From: Mycolicibacterium aubagnense
GTDB lineage: Bacteria > Actinomycetota > Actinomycetes > Mycobacteriales > Mycobacteriaceae
Reading direction: 5' to 3'
NCBI RefSeq assembly: GCF_010730955.1
Contig: NZ_AP022577.1
Coordinates: 2,046,001-2,110,000, forward strand
Length of the DNA: 64,000 nt
A program made the translations under genes and the position numbers. Below the pieces are notes generated by a model, which did not search any database, was not told the DNA's origin, and worked only from the letters and a program-made list of their open reading frames with translations. Positions 53,960 to 63,522 of the stretch are shown here, piece by piece (position 1 is the first letter of the stretch; each line of letters starts with the position of its first letter).

Positions 53960-54742
53960 TTAGCCCTGGTAGCCCATCCGACGGCTGACATCGTCAGCGG
54001 CCGAGATCACCACGGGCGCGATTTCCCGCGTGCGTTCTGCAGTGAGTCGATACGCCGGACCGGACACGCTCAGCGCCGCGATCACCACACCGGTATGATC
54101 GCGAATCGGCGCGGCGATGGCGTTGAGGCCCGGCTCAAGCTCCTCCAGCGACACGACGTAGCCGTCCCTGGTCACGTCCCGTAGCTGCGCTTCCAACTTC
54201 TCGAGCGACGTGATGGTGTGCTCGGTGAACCTTTGCAGGCCGGCTTCCGCCACCAGGTCCCGACGGGCATCCGCGCCCAGGGAGGCCAGCAACACCTTGC
54301 CGCTCGACGTCGCGTGCAACGGGGTGAGTTCACCTACCCAGTTGTGCGTACCGACGGCGGACGGCCCGCGCGCCTGGTCCACATTCACCGCGTACTCCGA
54401 CCGCAGCACAGCGATGTTGACGGTCTCACCGACCTCGAGCGCCAGCCGCTCGCAGATCTCCCGACCCTGCCGCGTGACGTCGAGCCGGCCCGACACCGCG
54501 TTGGCCAGCCGCAGGATGCCGAATCCGAGTCGATACTTGCCGCGCTCAAAAGCCTGTTCGACGAGTTCGCGGTCCTCCAGTGCCGCGAGGAGGCGCGACA
54601 CCGTCGATTTGTGCACCCCGATGTCCGACGCCAGCTCGGTGACTCCCGCTTCGCCCCGGCGCGCGAGGAGCTCCAGGACGTACAGCGCGCGGTCGACGGA
54701 CTGCACGCCCCCATTGCCGGAATCAACGACACTGTTGCTCAT
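53960..54742 (-). CDS. IclR-family regulator
   Basis: A 260-residue regulator: N-terminal winged helix (about 15-80: VDRALYVLELLARRGEAGVTELASDIGVHKSTVSRLLAALED) and C-terminal effector domain (GAxTHN-like SAVGTHNWVGELTPLHATSSGKVLLA, LEELEPGLNAIAAPIRDHTG). It lies directly upstream of the Rieske demethylase operon on the same strand and carries a repeat shared with that operon's promoter. The effector may be betaine or a demethylation product (inference). Confidence 0.9.
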   Translation of the reverse strand: MSNSVVDSGNGGVQSVDRALYVLELLARRGEAGVTELASDIGVHKSTVSRLLAALEDRELVEQAFERGKYRLGFGILRLANAVSGRLDVTRQGREICERLALEVGETVNIAVLRSEYAVNVDQARGPSAVGTHNWVGELTPLHATSSGKVLLASLGADARRDLVAEAGLQRFTEHTITSLEKLEAQLRDVTRDGYVVSLEELEPGLNAIAAPIRDHTGVVIAALSVSGPAYRLTAERTREIAPVVISAADDVSRRMGYQG

Positions 54743-54751
54743 TACGCAACA
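54734..54751. promoter_or_regulatory. Candidate IclR autoregulatory site
   Basis: GTTGC-7 bases-GCAAC (54734-54750) contains CATTACGCAACA and covers the start codon of the IclR gene, which would fit autorepression; another GTTGC at 54759-54763 repeats the inverted arrangement. Confidence 0.45.
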
Positions 54752-54793
54752 ATAGCCACGTTGCGATGCGTGTGGTCCCGTTCGTCGGGCGCC

Positions 54794-55471
54794 TCAGACG
54801 ATGGCGCGGACGGCTTTCTCGAATCCGATGACGTGGTCGAGCGCAATCTGCGCAGCGGCGTCCCCATCGCCGCCGGCGATGGTCCGCAACAGTTCGGCGT
54901 GCTCGCCCACATGCTGGGCCACGGTCGGCAACCGGTCAAGAAACAGACAGAAGATGCGGGTCGCAAGGTTGTCGTAGCGGACCAGTACGTCTTCGAGATA
55001 GGGGTTTCCGGAGGCCCGGTAGATCGCGCGGTGCGCCCGCAGGTCCCACCGCATCAGTTCGTCGCGGTGAGTGTTCTCGACATCGAGCGTTTCGGTGCGA
55101 TCGGCCAGCTTGAGCAGGCCCGCGCGCACGTCGGCGGAGGCGTTCTCGGCGGCCGAGCGCGCAGCGACCGGTTCGAGATTGACCCGAATCTGCGAGATGT
55201 GGCGCAGGTCGGCGACGTCGACGCCGGTAGCAAAGGTGCCCCTGCGCGGAAACGAAACCACCAGCCGGTCCACTTCCAGGCGCTTGAGCGCCTCGCGGAC
55301 GGGCGTGCGGCCCAGTTTGAGCTCTGCCGCCAGGTCACTTTCCACGATGGCTTCGTTGGGCCGGATGTCGAGCATGATGAGCTTGTCGCGGATCACCAGA
55401 TAGGCCTGCTCGGCAAACGACATCTCCTCGGAAGCAACGTCATCGAGCTGCTCCACGCCCACAACACTCAT
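54794..55471 (-). CDS. FadR-type GntR regulator, copy 1
   Basis: A 225-residue regulator: winged helix (about 15-80: IRPNEAIVESDLAAELKLGRTPVREALKRLEVDRLVVSFPRRGTF) and an FCD domain with metal-ligand-like Asp/His positions (RWDLRAHRAIYRASGNPYLED, VGEHAELLRTI). ATG at 55471. It is strongly similar, segment by segment, to the next GntR gene. A perfect palindrome TGATATATCA lies 69 bases upstream. Confidence 0.9.
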   Translation of the reverse strand: MSVVGVEQLDDVASEEMSFAEQAYLVIRDKLIMLDIRPNEAIVESDLAAELKLGRTPVREALKRLEVDRLVVSFPRRGTFATGVDVADLRHISQIRVNLEPVAARSAAENASADVRAGLLKLADRTETLDVENTHRDELMRWDLRAHRAIYRASGNPYLEDVLVRYDNLATRIFCLFLDRLPTVAQHVGEHAELLRTIAGGDGDAAAQIALDHVIGFEKAVRAIV

Positions 55472-55539
55472 CGCCAACCTGCCTTCCCAGACGTCCCTGT
55501 CTTCACCAGCCGGCAACTGACCTTAGTCAGCCAGCACAA

Positions 55540-55549
55540 TGATATATCA
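55540..55549. promoter_or_regulatory. Candidate GntR operator TGATATATCA (perfect palindrome)
   Basis: The best copy of the motif, between the two GntR genes and upstream of copy 1. The pattern is short and AT-rich inside a GC-rich background, which makes it stand out. Confidence 0.6.
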
Positions 55550-55608
55550 GGAACCGCCCAGGACCGGCACGCTGGACCGCAGGCAGCCGGCGACGGGTGG
55601 CGCAGACA

Positions 55609-56289
55609 TCACAACAACGCACGAATAGCCGCCTCGAAGCCGCAGACATGGGCCATCGTGAGCGCCGCCGCCGTTCCCTCGTCGCCGCCGACGATGGCTT
55701 CCAACAGCTCGATGTGTTCGCGAACGTGACCGGCAACGCCTGGTAGCCGATCCAGGAACAGACACCAGATCCGGGTGGCGTGCGCGTCGAGGCCGACCAG
55801 GATCTGTTCCAGGTGCGGATTGCCCGAGGCCCGGTAGATCTCGCGGTGCACATGGACGTCGTGACGCAGGATCTCACGGGGATCATCGGTGTCCTCGATC
55901 CCGGCGATCGCCCGCGAAAGTGCAGTCAGTCGGGTGCGGGCGTCCGGCGCCGCGATCCGGGCGGCGCGGGCGGCCGCCGTCGGCTCCAACAGCTTTCGAA
56001 TCTCGGAGATGTCAGCCAGGTCCGTCATGTCGACCGCGGCGGCGAACGTGCCGCGGCGCGGGTAGGCGACGACGAGGCGATCGCGTTCGAGGCGCTTGAG
56101 CGCCTCCCGTACCGGGGTACGACCGAATCCGAGTTTGGCCGCCAGCCGGTCGTCATTGATCGGCTCGCCCGGCCGGATGTCCAGCATCACCAGTCGTTCG
56201 CGCACGATGTCGTACGCGCGGTCGGCATTGGTCTCGGCAGCAGCCGGCGAGCCGTCGGACTCGCCGAACGACAACTCCGTCAGCGTCAT
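55609..56289 (-). CDS. FadR-type GntR regulator, copy 2
   Basis: A 226-residue paralogue of the gene at 54794. Shared blocks: IRPGEPINDDRLAAKLGFGRTPVREALKRLERDRLVV, YPRRGTFAAAVDMTDL, HREIYRASGNPHLEQILVGLD, CLFLDRLPGVAGHVREH. ATG at 56289 follows GGAGGA; GTG at 56295 has no room for a ribosome site. Divergent from the glyA-sox operon with a motif copy between them, so it probably controls that operon. Confidence 0.9.
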   Translation of the reverse strand: MTLTELSFGESDGSPAAAETNADRAYDIVRERLVMLDIRPGEPINDDRLAAKLGFGRTPVREALKRLERDRLVVAYPRRGTFAAAVDMTDLADISEIRKLLEPTAAARAARIAAPDARTRLTALSRAIAGIEDTDDPREILRHDVHVHREIYRASGNPHLEQILVGLDAHATRIWCLFLDRLPGVAGHVREHIELLEAIVGGDEGTAAALTMAHVCGFEAAIRALL

Positions 56290-56362
56290 CGCCACTCCTC
56301 CAAAAGTGTCTGCGGCCTACCTATTGACGCGGCCACGACCTGATCCTAATCTAACCGGCAGC

Positions 56363-56372
56363 TGATATATTA
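56363..56372. promoter_or_regulatory. Candidate GntR operator TGATATATTA (glyA-sox promoter)
   Basis: Within CTGATATATTAG at 56362-56373, between the divergent GntR copy 2 and glyA, 35 bases before the glyA start. This position would block the rightward promoter. Confidence 0.6.
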
Positions 56373-56406
56373 GTCCACTACATACTGGAATGTCAGAAAG
56401 GTCCAC

Positions 56407-57723
56407 ATGACCCTCGACACCGCACCGACAGCCACGCACCCCATGCTGAGCGCGAGCCTCGCCGACCTGGATCCAGAAGTGCACCGGGCCATCTCCGCCG
56501 AGTTGCACCGTCAGCAGAGCACGCTGGAGATGATTGCGAGCGAGAACTTCGCGCCGGTCGCCGTGATGCAGGCACAGGGCTCGGTGCTGACCAACAAGTA
56601 CGCCGAGGGCTACCCCGGCCGCCGGTACTACGGCGGGTGCGAATACGTCGACGTCACCGAACAACTCGCCATCGACCGGGTCAAGAGCCTGTTCGGCGCC
56701 GAATACGCCAACGTGCAACCACATTCCGGGGCGCAGGCCAACGCCGCGGCCATGGCGGCACTCCTCTCCCCCGGCGACACGATCCTGGGCCTGGATCTCG
56801 CGCATGGCGGTCATCTCACCCACGGGATGAAGCTGAACTTCTCCGGCAAGCTCTACGACGTCGCGGCCTACCACGTCGGCGAGCAAGACCACCGCGTCGA
56901 CATGGCCGAGGTCGAGCGGATCGCCCGGGAACGGCAGCCGAAGCTGATCCTGGCCGGCTGGTCGGCGTACCCGCGGCGACTCGATTTCGCCGAATTCCGA
57001 CGTATCGCAGACGAAGTCGGCGCCTACCTCATGGTCGACATGGCCCATTTCGCCGGGCTCGTCGCCGCCGGTCTGCACCCCTCTCCGGTGCCGCACGCCC
57101 ACGTCGTCACGTCGACCACCCACAAGACACTGGGCGGCCCACGCGGCGGCATCATCCTGACCAACGACGAAGTGTTGGCCAAGAAGTTCAACTCGTCGGT
57201 GTTCCCCGGCCAGCAGGGCGGCCCGCTCGAGCACGTCATCGCCGCCAAGGCCGTCGCGTTCAAACTCGCTGCGGCACCGGAATTCCGCGAGCGCCAGCAG
57301 CGCACGCTCGACGGCGCAGCGATCCTGGCCGAGCGGCTGCTGCAGGACGATTCGCGCGCCGCCGGTATCAACGTCGTCTCCGGCGGCACCGACGTCCACC
57401 TGGTCCTGGTCGATCTCCGTGAGTCCGAGCTGGACGGCAAGCAGGCCGAAGATCGACTGCACCGGGCGGGAATCACGGTGAACCGCAACGCCGTACCTTT
57501 TGATCCGCGACCGCCGATGGTCAGCTCGGGGGTCCGGATCGGCACCGCCGCGCTCGCCACCCGCGGCTTCGATCTGGAGAGCTTCCGCGAAGTCGCCGAC
57601 GTCATCAGCCACGCGCTCCGGCCCGACACCGACGATGCCGCACTGGCAGAGTTGCGCGCTCGGGTGGACGTGCTGGCCGACCGTTTCCCGCTGTACCCGA
57701 ACCTCACGGCGGACTCGCTGTGA
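56407..57723 (+). CDS. glyA: Serine hydroxymethyltransferase (sox-operon copy)
   Basis: Interconverts glycine plus methylene-tetrahydrofolate with serine. 438 residues. [50 protein letters not shown] and the PLP lysine in [15 protein letters not shown] (near residue 242) are typical. As first gene before soxBDAG it uses both products of sarcosine oxidase, glycine and methylene-THF. GAAAGG precedes the ATG; its stop overlaps the soxB GTG. Confidence 0.95.
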   Translation: MTLDTAPTATHPMLSASLADLDPEVHRAISAELHRQQSTLEMIASENFAPVAVMQAQGSVLTNKYAEGYPGRRYYGGCEYVDVTEQLAIDRVKSLFGAEYANVQPHSGAQANAAAMAALLSPGDTILGLDLAHGGHLTHGMKLNFSGKLYDVAAYHVGEQDHRVDMAEVERIARERQPKLILAGWSAYPRRLDFAEFRRIADEVGAYLMVDMAHFAGLVAAGLHPSPVPHAHVVTSTTHKTLGGPRGGIILTNDEVLAKKFNSSVFPGQQGGPLEHVIAAKAVAFKLAAAPEFRERQQRTLDGAAILAERLLQDDSRAAGINVVSGGTDVHLVLVDLRESELDGKQAEDRLHRAGITVNRNAVPFDPRPPMVSSGVRIGTAALATRGFDLESFREVADVISHALRPDTDDAALAELRARVDVLADRFPLYPNLTADSL

Positions 57724-58958
57724 CCGCACCGACGATCCCGCCAGGCGCCCATCTGCCCGACCACCCCGAATTCCTCTGGCGGACACCGGAACCGAAGAAG
57801 TCCTACGACGTCGTCATCGTCGGCGGCGGCGGGCACGGCCTGGCGACCGCGCACTACCTCGCCAAGAACCACGGCATCACGAATGTGGCCGTGCTTGAAC
57901 GTGGTTGGCTGGCCGGCGGCAACATGGCCCGCAACACCACCCTGATCCGGTCCAACTACCTGTGGGACGAGAGCGCGCGGATCTACGAGCACGCCCTCAA
58001 GCTGTGGGAAGGACTCGAGGAGGATCTGGACTACCCGATCCTGTTCAGCCAGCGCGGTGTCCTCAACCTCGCTCACAGTCTGCAGGACGTCCGCGACAGC
58101 GTGCGACGCGTCGAGGCCAACAAGCTCAACGGCATCGACGCCGAGTGGGTGGAGCCCAAAGAGGTCAAAGACCTGTGCCCGATCGTCAACATTTCCAGCG
58201 ACATTCGCTACCCGGTACTGGGCGCGACCTACCAGCCGCGCGCCGGTATCGCCAAGCACGACTACGTCGCCTGGGGCTTCGCGCGCCGGGCCGATGAGGC
58301 CGGCATCGACATCATCCAGAACTGCGAGGTCACCGGCTTCGTCACCGACGGTGACCGGGTGACCGGGGTGCGCACCACCCGCGGTGACATCGGCGCCGGC
58401 CACGTGGCGCTGTGCGCGGCCGGGCACACCTCGACGCTGACCGACATGCTGGGCATCCGCACGCCGCTGCAGAGTCATCCGCTGCAGGCGCTGGTGTCAG
58501 AACTGCTGGAACCCGTGCACCCGACCATCGTGATGTCGAACGCCGTGCACGTCTACGTATCTCAGGCGCACAAGGGTGAACTCGTGATGGGTGCCGGCGT
58601 CGACTCGTACAACGGCTACGGCCAGCGCGGCGCGTTCCACATCATCGAACGCCAGATGGCGGCCGCCGTGGAGCTGTTCCCGGTCTTCGCCCGGGCACAC
58701 CTGTTGCGTACCTGGGCAGGCATCGTCGACGTCTGCCCCGACGCGTCACCGATCGTCGGTCGCGTCGGCTACGACAACCTGTACCTCAACGCCGGTTGGG
58801 GTACAGGCGGATTCAAGGTCACGCCGGGTATCGGCTGGTGCCTGGCCGACACGATCGCCAACAACGCCGAACACGAATACGTCGCCCCGTTCAGCCTCGA
58901 CCGGTTCGTCACCGGAGCCCTGGTCGACGAGCACGGCGCCGCCGGCGTGGCGCACTAG
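57720..58958 (+). CDS. soxB: Sarcosine oxidase subunit beta
   Basis: Flavoprotein subunit that dehydrogenates sarcosine. 412 residues with the FAD motif [21 protein letters not shown] and [15 protein letters not shown]. The His in [19 protein letters not shown] corresponds to the residue that covalently binds FMN in Corynebacterium sarcosine oxidase. GTG start in GTGA overlap with glyA. Confidence 0.95.
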   Translation: MTAPTIPPGAHLPDHPEFLWRTPEPKKSYDVVIVGGGGHGLATAHYLAKNHGITNVAVLERGWLAGGNMARNTTLIRSNYLWDESARIYEHALKLWEGLEEDLDYPILFSQRGVLNLAHSLQDVRDSVRRVEANKLNGIDAEWVEPKEVKDLCPIVNISSDIRYPVLGATYQPRAGIAKHDYVAWGFARRADEAGIDIIQNCEVTGFVTDGDRVTGVRTTRGDIGAGHVALCAAGHTSTLTDMLGIRTPLQSHPLQALVSELLEPVHPTIVMSNAVHVYVSQAHKGELVMGAGVDSYNGYGQRGAFHIIERQMAAAVELFPVFARAHLLRTWAGIVDVCPDASPIVGRVGYDNLYLNAGWGTGGFKVTPGIGWCLADTIANNAEHEYVAPFSLDRFVTGALVDEHGAAGVAH

Positions 58959-58983
58959 ATCCCACCGAATCGCAGGAGTCACA

Positions 58984-59295
58984 ATGCAACTCATCGACTG
59001 CCCGTGGTGCGGACCACGCGAGGAAACCGAATTCCACTACGGCGGCCAGGCACATGTCGCCTACCCCGAAGACCCCCAATCGCTCACCGACGAACAGTGG
59101 GCGCATTACGTGTTCTTCCGCGCCAACCCCAAAGGGCTGTTCGCCGAACGGTGGACCCACAGCGCCGGCTGCCGCCGCTGGTTCAACGCCATCCGCGACA
59201 CGGCCACCTACCGATTCGACCGCGTTTACCGACTCGACGAGCAGAGGCCGGCGGCGGGACGGAGCGCAGTGACCGGGGATTCGAAGGAGCTCTGA
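58984..59295 (+). CDS. soxD: Sarcosine oxidase subunit delta
   Basis: The 103-residue zinc-binding small subunit. MQLIDCPWCGPREETEFHYGGQAH gives C-x2-C and His ligands, and HSAGCRRWFNAIRDT the further Cys. AGGAG precedes the ATG. Its stop overlaps the soxA start (TGATG). Contained within a longer frame to 58591 that is not coding. Confidence 0.93.
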   Translation: MQLIDCPWCGPREETEFHYGGQAHVAYPEDPQSLTDEQWAHYVFFRANPKGLFAERWTHSAGCRRWFNAIRDTATYRFDRVYRLDEQRPAAGRSAVTGDSKEL

Positions 59296-62147
59296 TGACC
59301 CCTCTATTTCGCACCGAGACCGGTGGCCGTATCGACCGAGATGCGGTGTACACCTTCACCTTCAATGACCGCGAGTACACCGGGCACGCCGGGGACACGC
59401 TGGCCTCCGCGCTGCTGGCGCACGGGGTGCACCACGTCACCTCCAGCATCAAGATGGGACGCCCCCGTGGCTTCACGTCGGCGTGGGCCGAGGACACCGG
59501 CGGCCTGGTGCAGATCGAGCATCCGTTCCCCGAGCCCATGCTGCTCGCCACCACCATTGAGCTCTACGACGGCCTCGTGGCACGGGGGATCCCGGGACAG
59601 GGCCGACTGGCCGAAGTCGCCGACACCGCCCGCTTCGACTCGACCCACGTGCACGCCGACGTCCTGGTCGCCGGTGCCGGTCCGGCGGGTCTGGCGGCCG
59701 CGCTGACGGCGGCACGCGCCGGCGCCCGAGTCGTGCTGATCGATGAGCAGAGCGAAGCCGGTGGCGCGCTCTTGGGCAGCACGGACACCATCGCGGGGCA
59801 GCCCGCGTTGCAGTGGGTCTCCGACGCCGTCGCCGAACTCGCCGCCTACCCCGAGGTGCTGCATCTGCAGCGCACGACGGCATTCGGCCACTACGACGAC
59901 GGATTTGTCCTTGCGCTGCAACGGCGTACGGACCACCTCGGCACGGATGCCCCCGCCGGGGTCAGCCGCCAGCGCGTGTGGCGGATCCGGGCCCGGCACA
60001 TCATCGTCGCCGCCGGGGCGCACGAACGTCCGGTGGTGTTCACCGACAATGACCGCCCCGGCATCATGCTCGCGGGCGGCGCCCGCACCTTCCTCCACCG
60101 CTACGGCGTCAAGGTCGGCGCACAGGCCGTGGTGTTCACGACCAACGACAGCGCCTATCAAGCAGCGCTGGACCTGCACGACGCCGGCGTGACAATCACC
60201 GCGATCGCCGATGCGCGCAGTGAGGTGGCCTCGGATCTGCGCGCCGAGTGCGCCTCGCGGGGCATCGAACTCCGGACCGCGTCGGTCGTCAGCGGCACCC
60301 AGGGTGAGAACCGGGTCAGTGCCGCGATGGTCACCGGTGCCGACGGCGAATCCGAGTCGCTGCCTTGCGATCTGCTCCTGGTCAGCGGCGGCTGGAATCC
60401 CGCGGTGCACCTGTTCAGTCAGGTTCGCGGCCCGCTGCGGTACGACGACGGCATCGGCGCCTTCGTGCCGGGCGCAGAGCTCGATGAGGTGAGTGTCGCC
60501 GGTTCGGCGGCAGGGACATTCGACCTACCCGGCTGCCTGCGCGACGGTCGCACCGCCGCGGCACGCGCCCTGGCGACTCGCGGATTCCCCGCCTCGGCCG
60601 AACCGCTTGCCGGAGAGTCGGATTCGATTCGCACCGCCGGCGCTCCCCTGGTGCTGTGGCGGGTTTCCGGCGCCGACGGTGCGGCCACACAGTTTGTCGA
60701 CGTCCAGCGCGATGCCACGGTGGCAGACCTGGTCCGCGCCGTCGGCGCCGGGATGCGTTCGATGGAACATATCAAGCGCTACACCACGATCGGCACCGCG
60801 CACGATCAGGGCAAGACCTCAGGCGTCGTCGCCTCGGGTATCACCGCCGAGCTACTCGATGTCCCGGTGGCGGATCTGGGCGTCACCACGTTCCGCCCGC
60901 CGTATACGCCGGTGGCGTTCGCCGCACTGGCCGGCCGCAGCCGTGGGCGCATGTTCGACCCGGAACGCGTTACCGCGGTGCATGATTGGCATGCCGCCCG
61001 CGGTGCTGTCTTCGAGGATGTCGGCCAGTGGAAGCGTCCCCGTTACTACCCGCTGCCCGGCGAAGACATGGAAACCGCGGTATTGCGCGAATGTGCAGCT
61101 GCGCGGACAAGTGTCGGCATTCTCGATGGCTCGACGCTGGGCAAGATCGACGTTCAGGGTCCCGATGCCGGCGAACTGCTCGACCTGCTCTACACAAACC
61201 TGATGAGCACGCTCAAGGTCGGCATGCTGCGGTACGGCGTCATGTGTGGTGTGGATGGCATGGTCATCGACGACGGCACTGTCATGCGCCTGGCCGACGA
61301 CCGCTTCCAGGTGTTCACCACCACGGGCGGCGCGGCCCGGATCCTGGACTGGATGGAGGAATGGCTGCAGACCGAGTGGCCGCATCTGCGCGTGCGACTC
61401 ACCTCCGTCACCGAACAGTGGCACACCTTCCCGGTGGTCGGCCCACGCTCGCGGGATGTCATCGGCACAGTATTCCCCGGCGTCGACGTCAGCAATGAGG
61501 CGTTCCCGTTCATGGCCTGGCGGGACACCCAACTCGATGGGGTCCACGTCCGGATCGGCCGGGTAAGCTTCTCCGGCGAGCTCGCCTATGAGGTCAACGT
61601 CATGGGCTGGTACGCAACCGCGTTGTGGGAGCGGCTGATTGCCGCCGGCGAGCCTTTCGGCATCACCCCGTACGGCACCGAGACCATGCACGTACTGCGG
61701 GCGGAGAAGGGCTACCCCATCATCGGGCAGGACACCGACGGCACCGTCACACCGCAGGACCTCGGGATGAACTGGGTGGTGTCGAAGAAGAAGCCCGATT
61801 TCGTCGGGAAGCGGTCATTCACTCGTGCGGAGAACCTGAATCCACTGCGCAAGCAGTTCGTCGGACTCCTTCCGGTCGATGCGCGGACCGTGCTGCCCGA
61901 AGGCGCTCAGATCATCGAGACACCCGCCGATGGCGCGTTGCCGCCGCCACCGGTTCCCATGCTCGGACATGTCACGTCGAGCTACCGCAGCGCCGAACTC
62001 GGGCGCCCGTTCGCGCTGGCATTGGTCAAGGGCGGCCACGCCCGCATCGGAGACACCCTCACCGTTCCGGTGGACGGCGCCCTGGTTGCCGTCGAGGTCA
62101 CCGGTTCCGTTCTCGTCGATCCCGAAGGAGCACGCCGCGATGGCTGA
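59295..62147 (+). CDS. soxA: Sarcosine oxidase subunit alpha
   Basis: A 950-residue subunit. The N-terminal fragment (VTSSIKMGRPRGFTSAW) is followed by a dinucleotide domain (DVLVAGAGPAGLAAALTAARAG, near residue 125) that binds NAD, a Fer2_BFD-like middle, and a C-terminal aminomethyltransferase (GcvT) domain from about residue 580 (TSVGILDGSTLGKIDVQGPDAGELLD) that captures formaldehyde on tetrahydrofolate. GAAGGAG lies before the ATG. The H2O2 and one-carbon unit are by-products of the reaction. Confidence 0.95.
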   Translation: MTPLFRTETGGRIDRDAVYTFTFNDREYTGHAGDTLASALLAHGVHHVTSSIKMGRPRGFTSAWAEDTGGLVQIEHPFPEPMLLATTIELYDGLVARGIPGQGRLAEVADTARFDSTHVHADVLVAGAGPAGLAAALTAARAGARVVLIDEQSEAGGALLGSTDTIAGQPALQWVSDAVAELAAYPEVLHLQRTTAFGHYDDGFVLALQRRTDHLGTDAPAGVSRQRVWRIRARHIIVAAGAHERPVVFTDNDRPGIMLAGGARTFLHRYGVKVGAQAVVFTTNDSAYQAALDLHDAGVTITAIADARSEVASDLRAECASRGIELRTASVVSGTQGENRVSAAMVTGADGESESLPCDLLLVSGGWNPAVHLFSQVRGPLRYDDGIGAFVPGAELDEVSVAGSAAGTFDLPGCLRDGRTAAARALATRGFPASAEPLAGESDSIRTAGAPLVLWRVSGADGAATQFVDVQRDATVADLVRAVGAGMRSMEHIKRYTTIGTAHDQGKTSGVVASGITAELLDVPVADLGVTTFRPPYTPVAFAALAGRSRGRMFDPERVTAVHDWHAARGAVFEDVGQWKRPRYYPLPGEDMETAVLRECAAARTSVGILDGSTLGKIDVQGPDAGELLDLLYTNLMSTLKVGMLRYGVMCGVDGMVIDDGTVMRLADDRFQVFTTTGGAARILDWMEEWLQTEWPHLRVRLTSVTEQWHTFPVVGPRSRDVIGTVFPGVDVSNEAFPFMAWRDTQLDGVHVRIGRVSFSGELAYEVNVMGWYATALWERLIAAGEPFGITPYGTETMHVLRAEKGYPIIGQDTDGTVTPQDLGMNWVVSKKKPDFVGKRSFTRAENLNPLRKQFVGLLPVDARTVLPEGAQIIETPADGALPPPPVPMLGHVTSSYRSAELGRPFALALVKGGHARIGDTLTVPVDGALVAVEVTGSVLVDPEGARRDG

Positions 62148-62724
62148 AACCCTCACTCGCCGTAGCCCGTTGCAGGGTTGGTCCACCCAGTTCGCAGCGA
62201 CTCCACCGGCGGCGACCCTCACTGAAGAGCCGTTCGTCACGATGGTCGACCTGTGGGTCGACCCGGCCGGAGCCGGCGGCGCCGAAGCCGCCCGGCTCCT
62301 CGGCCTGACCTCGTTGCCGACGACGCCGGGCACATATGTCGCCGGCCCGGATTCAACGGTGATCTGGTTCGGTCCGCAGGAGTGGCTGGTCACTTCGACG
62401 CAGCGCGGCGGAGAGGCACTCGAGGCGGAACTGCACGAGGCGATCGCCGCGACCGGCGGTGCTGCCGTCGACGTGTCGGCCCAGCGAACCACGGTGCGCC
62501 TGCGCGGAGCGCACGCCCGCGACGTGCTGGCCAAAGGGTGTTCGCTGGATCTGCATCCGCGCGTGTTCGGTCCCGGTGCCGCGGCTCAGACCGTGCTGGC
62601 GTTGGCTGCCGTCGTGCTGATTCCGTTGGATGACAAGGGAACCGACTACCGGATCATCGTCCGCTCGTCGTTCGCCGGCTATCTGGCCGACTGGCTGATC
62701 GATGCCGCCATGGAATACCACTAG
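62140..62724 (+). CDS. soxG: Sarcosine oxidase subunit gamma
   Basis: A 194-residue subunit of the heterotetramer: RRSPLQGWSTQFAATP at the start, then WFGPQEWLVTS, VDVSAQRTTVRLRGAHARDVLAKGCSLDLHPRVF, which is the family signature. It overlaps soxA by eight bases and closes the glyA-soxBDAG operon. A strong hairpin follows 11 bases after the stop. Confidence 0.93.
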   Translation: MAETLTRRSPLQGWSTQFAATPPAATLTEEPFVTMVDLWVDPAGAGGAEAARLLGLTSLPTTPGTYVAGPDSTVIWFGPQEWLVTSTQRGGEALEAELHEAIAATGGAAVDVSAQRTTVRLRGAHARDVLAKGCSLDLHPRVFGPGAAAQTVLALAAVVLIPLDDKGTDYRIIVRSSFAGYLADWLIDAAMEYH

Positions 62725-62734
62725 GGCATACGGC

Positions 62735-62791
62735 CGAACGTGAGCTTGCGTTCGAAGTTTCGCAGGATCTTCGAAGGCAAGCTCACGTTCG
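62735..62791. repeat. Long hairpin, related to the repeat at 31588
   Basis: Arms of 23 bases (62735-62757 and 62769-62791) match with one mismatch around an 11-base loop TTTCGCAGGAT. Outer arm GTGAGCTTGC...GCAAGCTCACGTTCG is shared with 31588-31634. It could end the sox operon, but its dispersed relative suggests a mobile palindromic repeat. Confidence 0.7.
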
Positions 62792-62807
62792 TCCAGCAAC
62801 AAACAAG

Positions 62808-62843
62808 TGTGCGGCGGCAACTCATCAGAGTTGCCGCCGCACA
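62808..62843. terminator. Perfect-stem hairpin between convergent genes
   Basis: TGTGCGGCGGCAACT and its exact complement around the loop CATCAG. A likely bidirectional terminator between soxG and the MBL-fold gene. Confidence 0.7.
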
Positions 62844-62889
62844 GTGCTATTGAACGTCAGTGGCCAGGCTGGATGGGTCACCTCCGTAG

Positions 62890-63522
62890 TCAGTGGCCGC
62901 GTGCGATCCACTCCGCCAGGTGCGGGGCCTCGGCACCGACAGTGGTGTGATCGCCGTGGCCGGTATGCACCCGCGTCTCTTCCGGCAGCGTCAGGATCGA
63001 ATCCCGGATGGAGTCGATGATCGTCGGGAAATCGCTGTAGGACCGCCCGGTCGCGCCGGGCCCGCCGTTGAACAGGGTGTCTCCGGAGAACAGCGCACCG
63101 GCCTCGGGCAGGTACAAGCAGACCGACCCCGGCGAGTGCCCGGGGGTGTGGATGACCTCGATCTCGGTGCCCGCGACGCCGATCCGCCGGCCGGCGTCGA
63201 GATTCCAGTACTTTTCGTCCGGATGGCTTGCCTTCCAGAGTATGTCGTCGCCGGGATGCAGCAGAATCGGAGCGTGCAACTCGTGGGCCAGCTCCGGGGC
63301 GACGGTCACGTGGTCGTTGTGTCCGTGGGTCACGACCACCGCCACGACGTTGCGGCCGGCGACGGCGTCGACGATCTGGGGCGCAGTGTGGGCGGCATCG
63401 ACGATGACGACCTCGGAGTCGTCGCCGACCACCCACACGTTGTTGTCGACGTCCCACGTCCCGCCGTCGAGGCTGAAGGTGCCCGACGTGACGACGCGGT
63501 CGATGCGGAGCTGTCCACTCAC
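62890..63522 (-). CDS. MBL-fold metallo-hydrolase of the MscR operon
   Basis: A 210-residue glyoxalase-II-like hydrolase with H-x-H-x-D-H ([11 protein letters not shown], near residue 66), HTPGHSPGS and FSGDTLF metal motifs. Encoded directly after the mycothiol-dependent formaldehyde dehydrogenase with a GTGA overlap, as in M. tuberculosis (Rv2260 after Rv2259). It may hydrolyse the S-formylmycothiol product to formate (inference from context). Confidence 0.9.
   Translation of the reverse strand: MSGQLRIDRVVTSGTFSLDGGTWDVDNNVWVVGDDSEVVIVDAAHTAPQIVDAVAGRNVVAVVVTHGHNDHVTVAPELAHELHAPILLHPGDDILWKASHPDEKYWNLDAGRRIGVAGTEIEVIHTPGHSPGSVCLYLPEAGALFSGDTLFNGGPGATGRSYSDFPTIIDSIRDSILTLPEETRVHTGHGDHTTVGAEAPHLAEWIARGH

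Noticed and set aside
57024..58478. 484-codon ORF on the minus strand
   Set aside because: Antisense to glyA and soxB, both certain.
59004..59294. N-terminal extension of soxA by 97 codons
   Set aside because: It overlaps soxD in another frame; the soxA family starts at 59295 with a good ribosome site.
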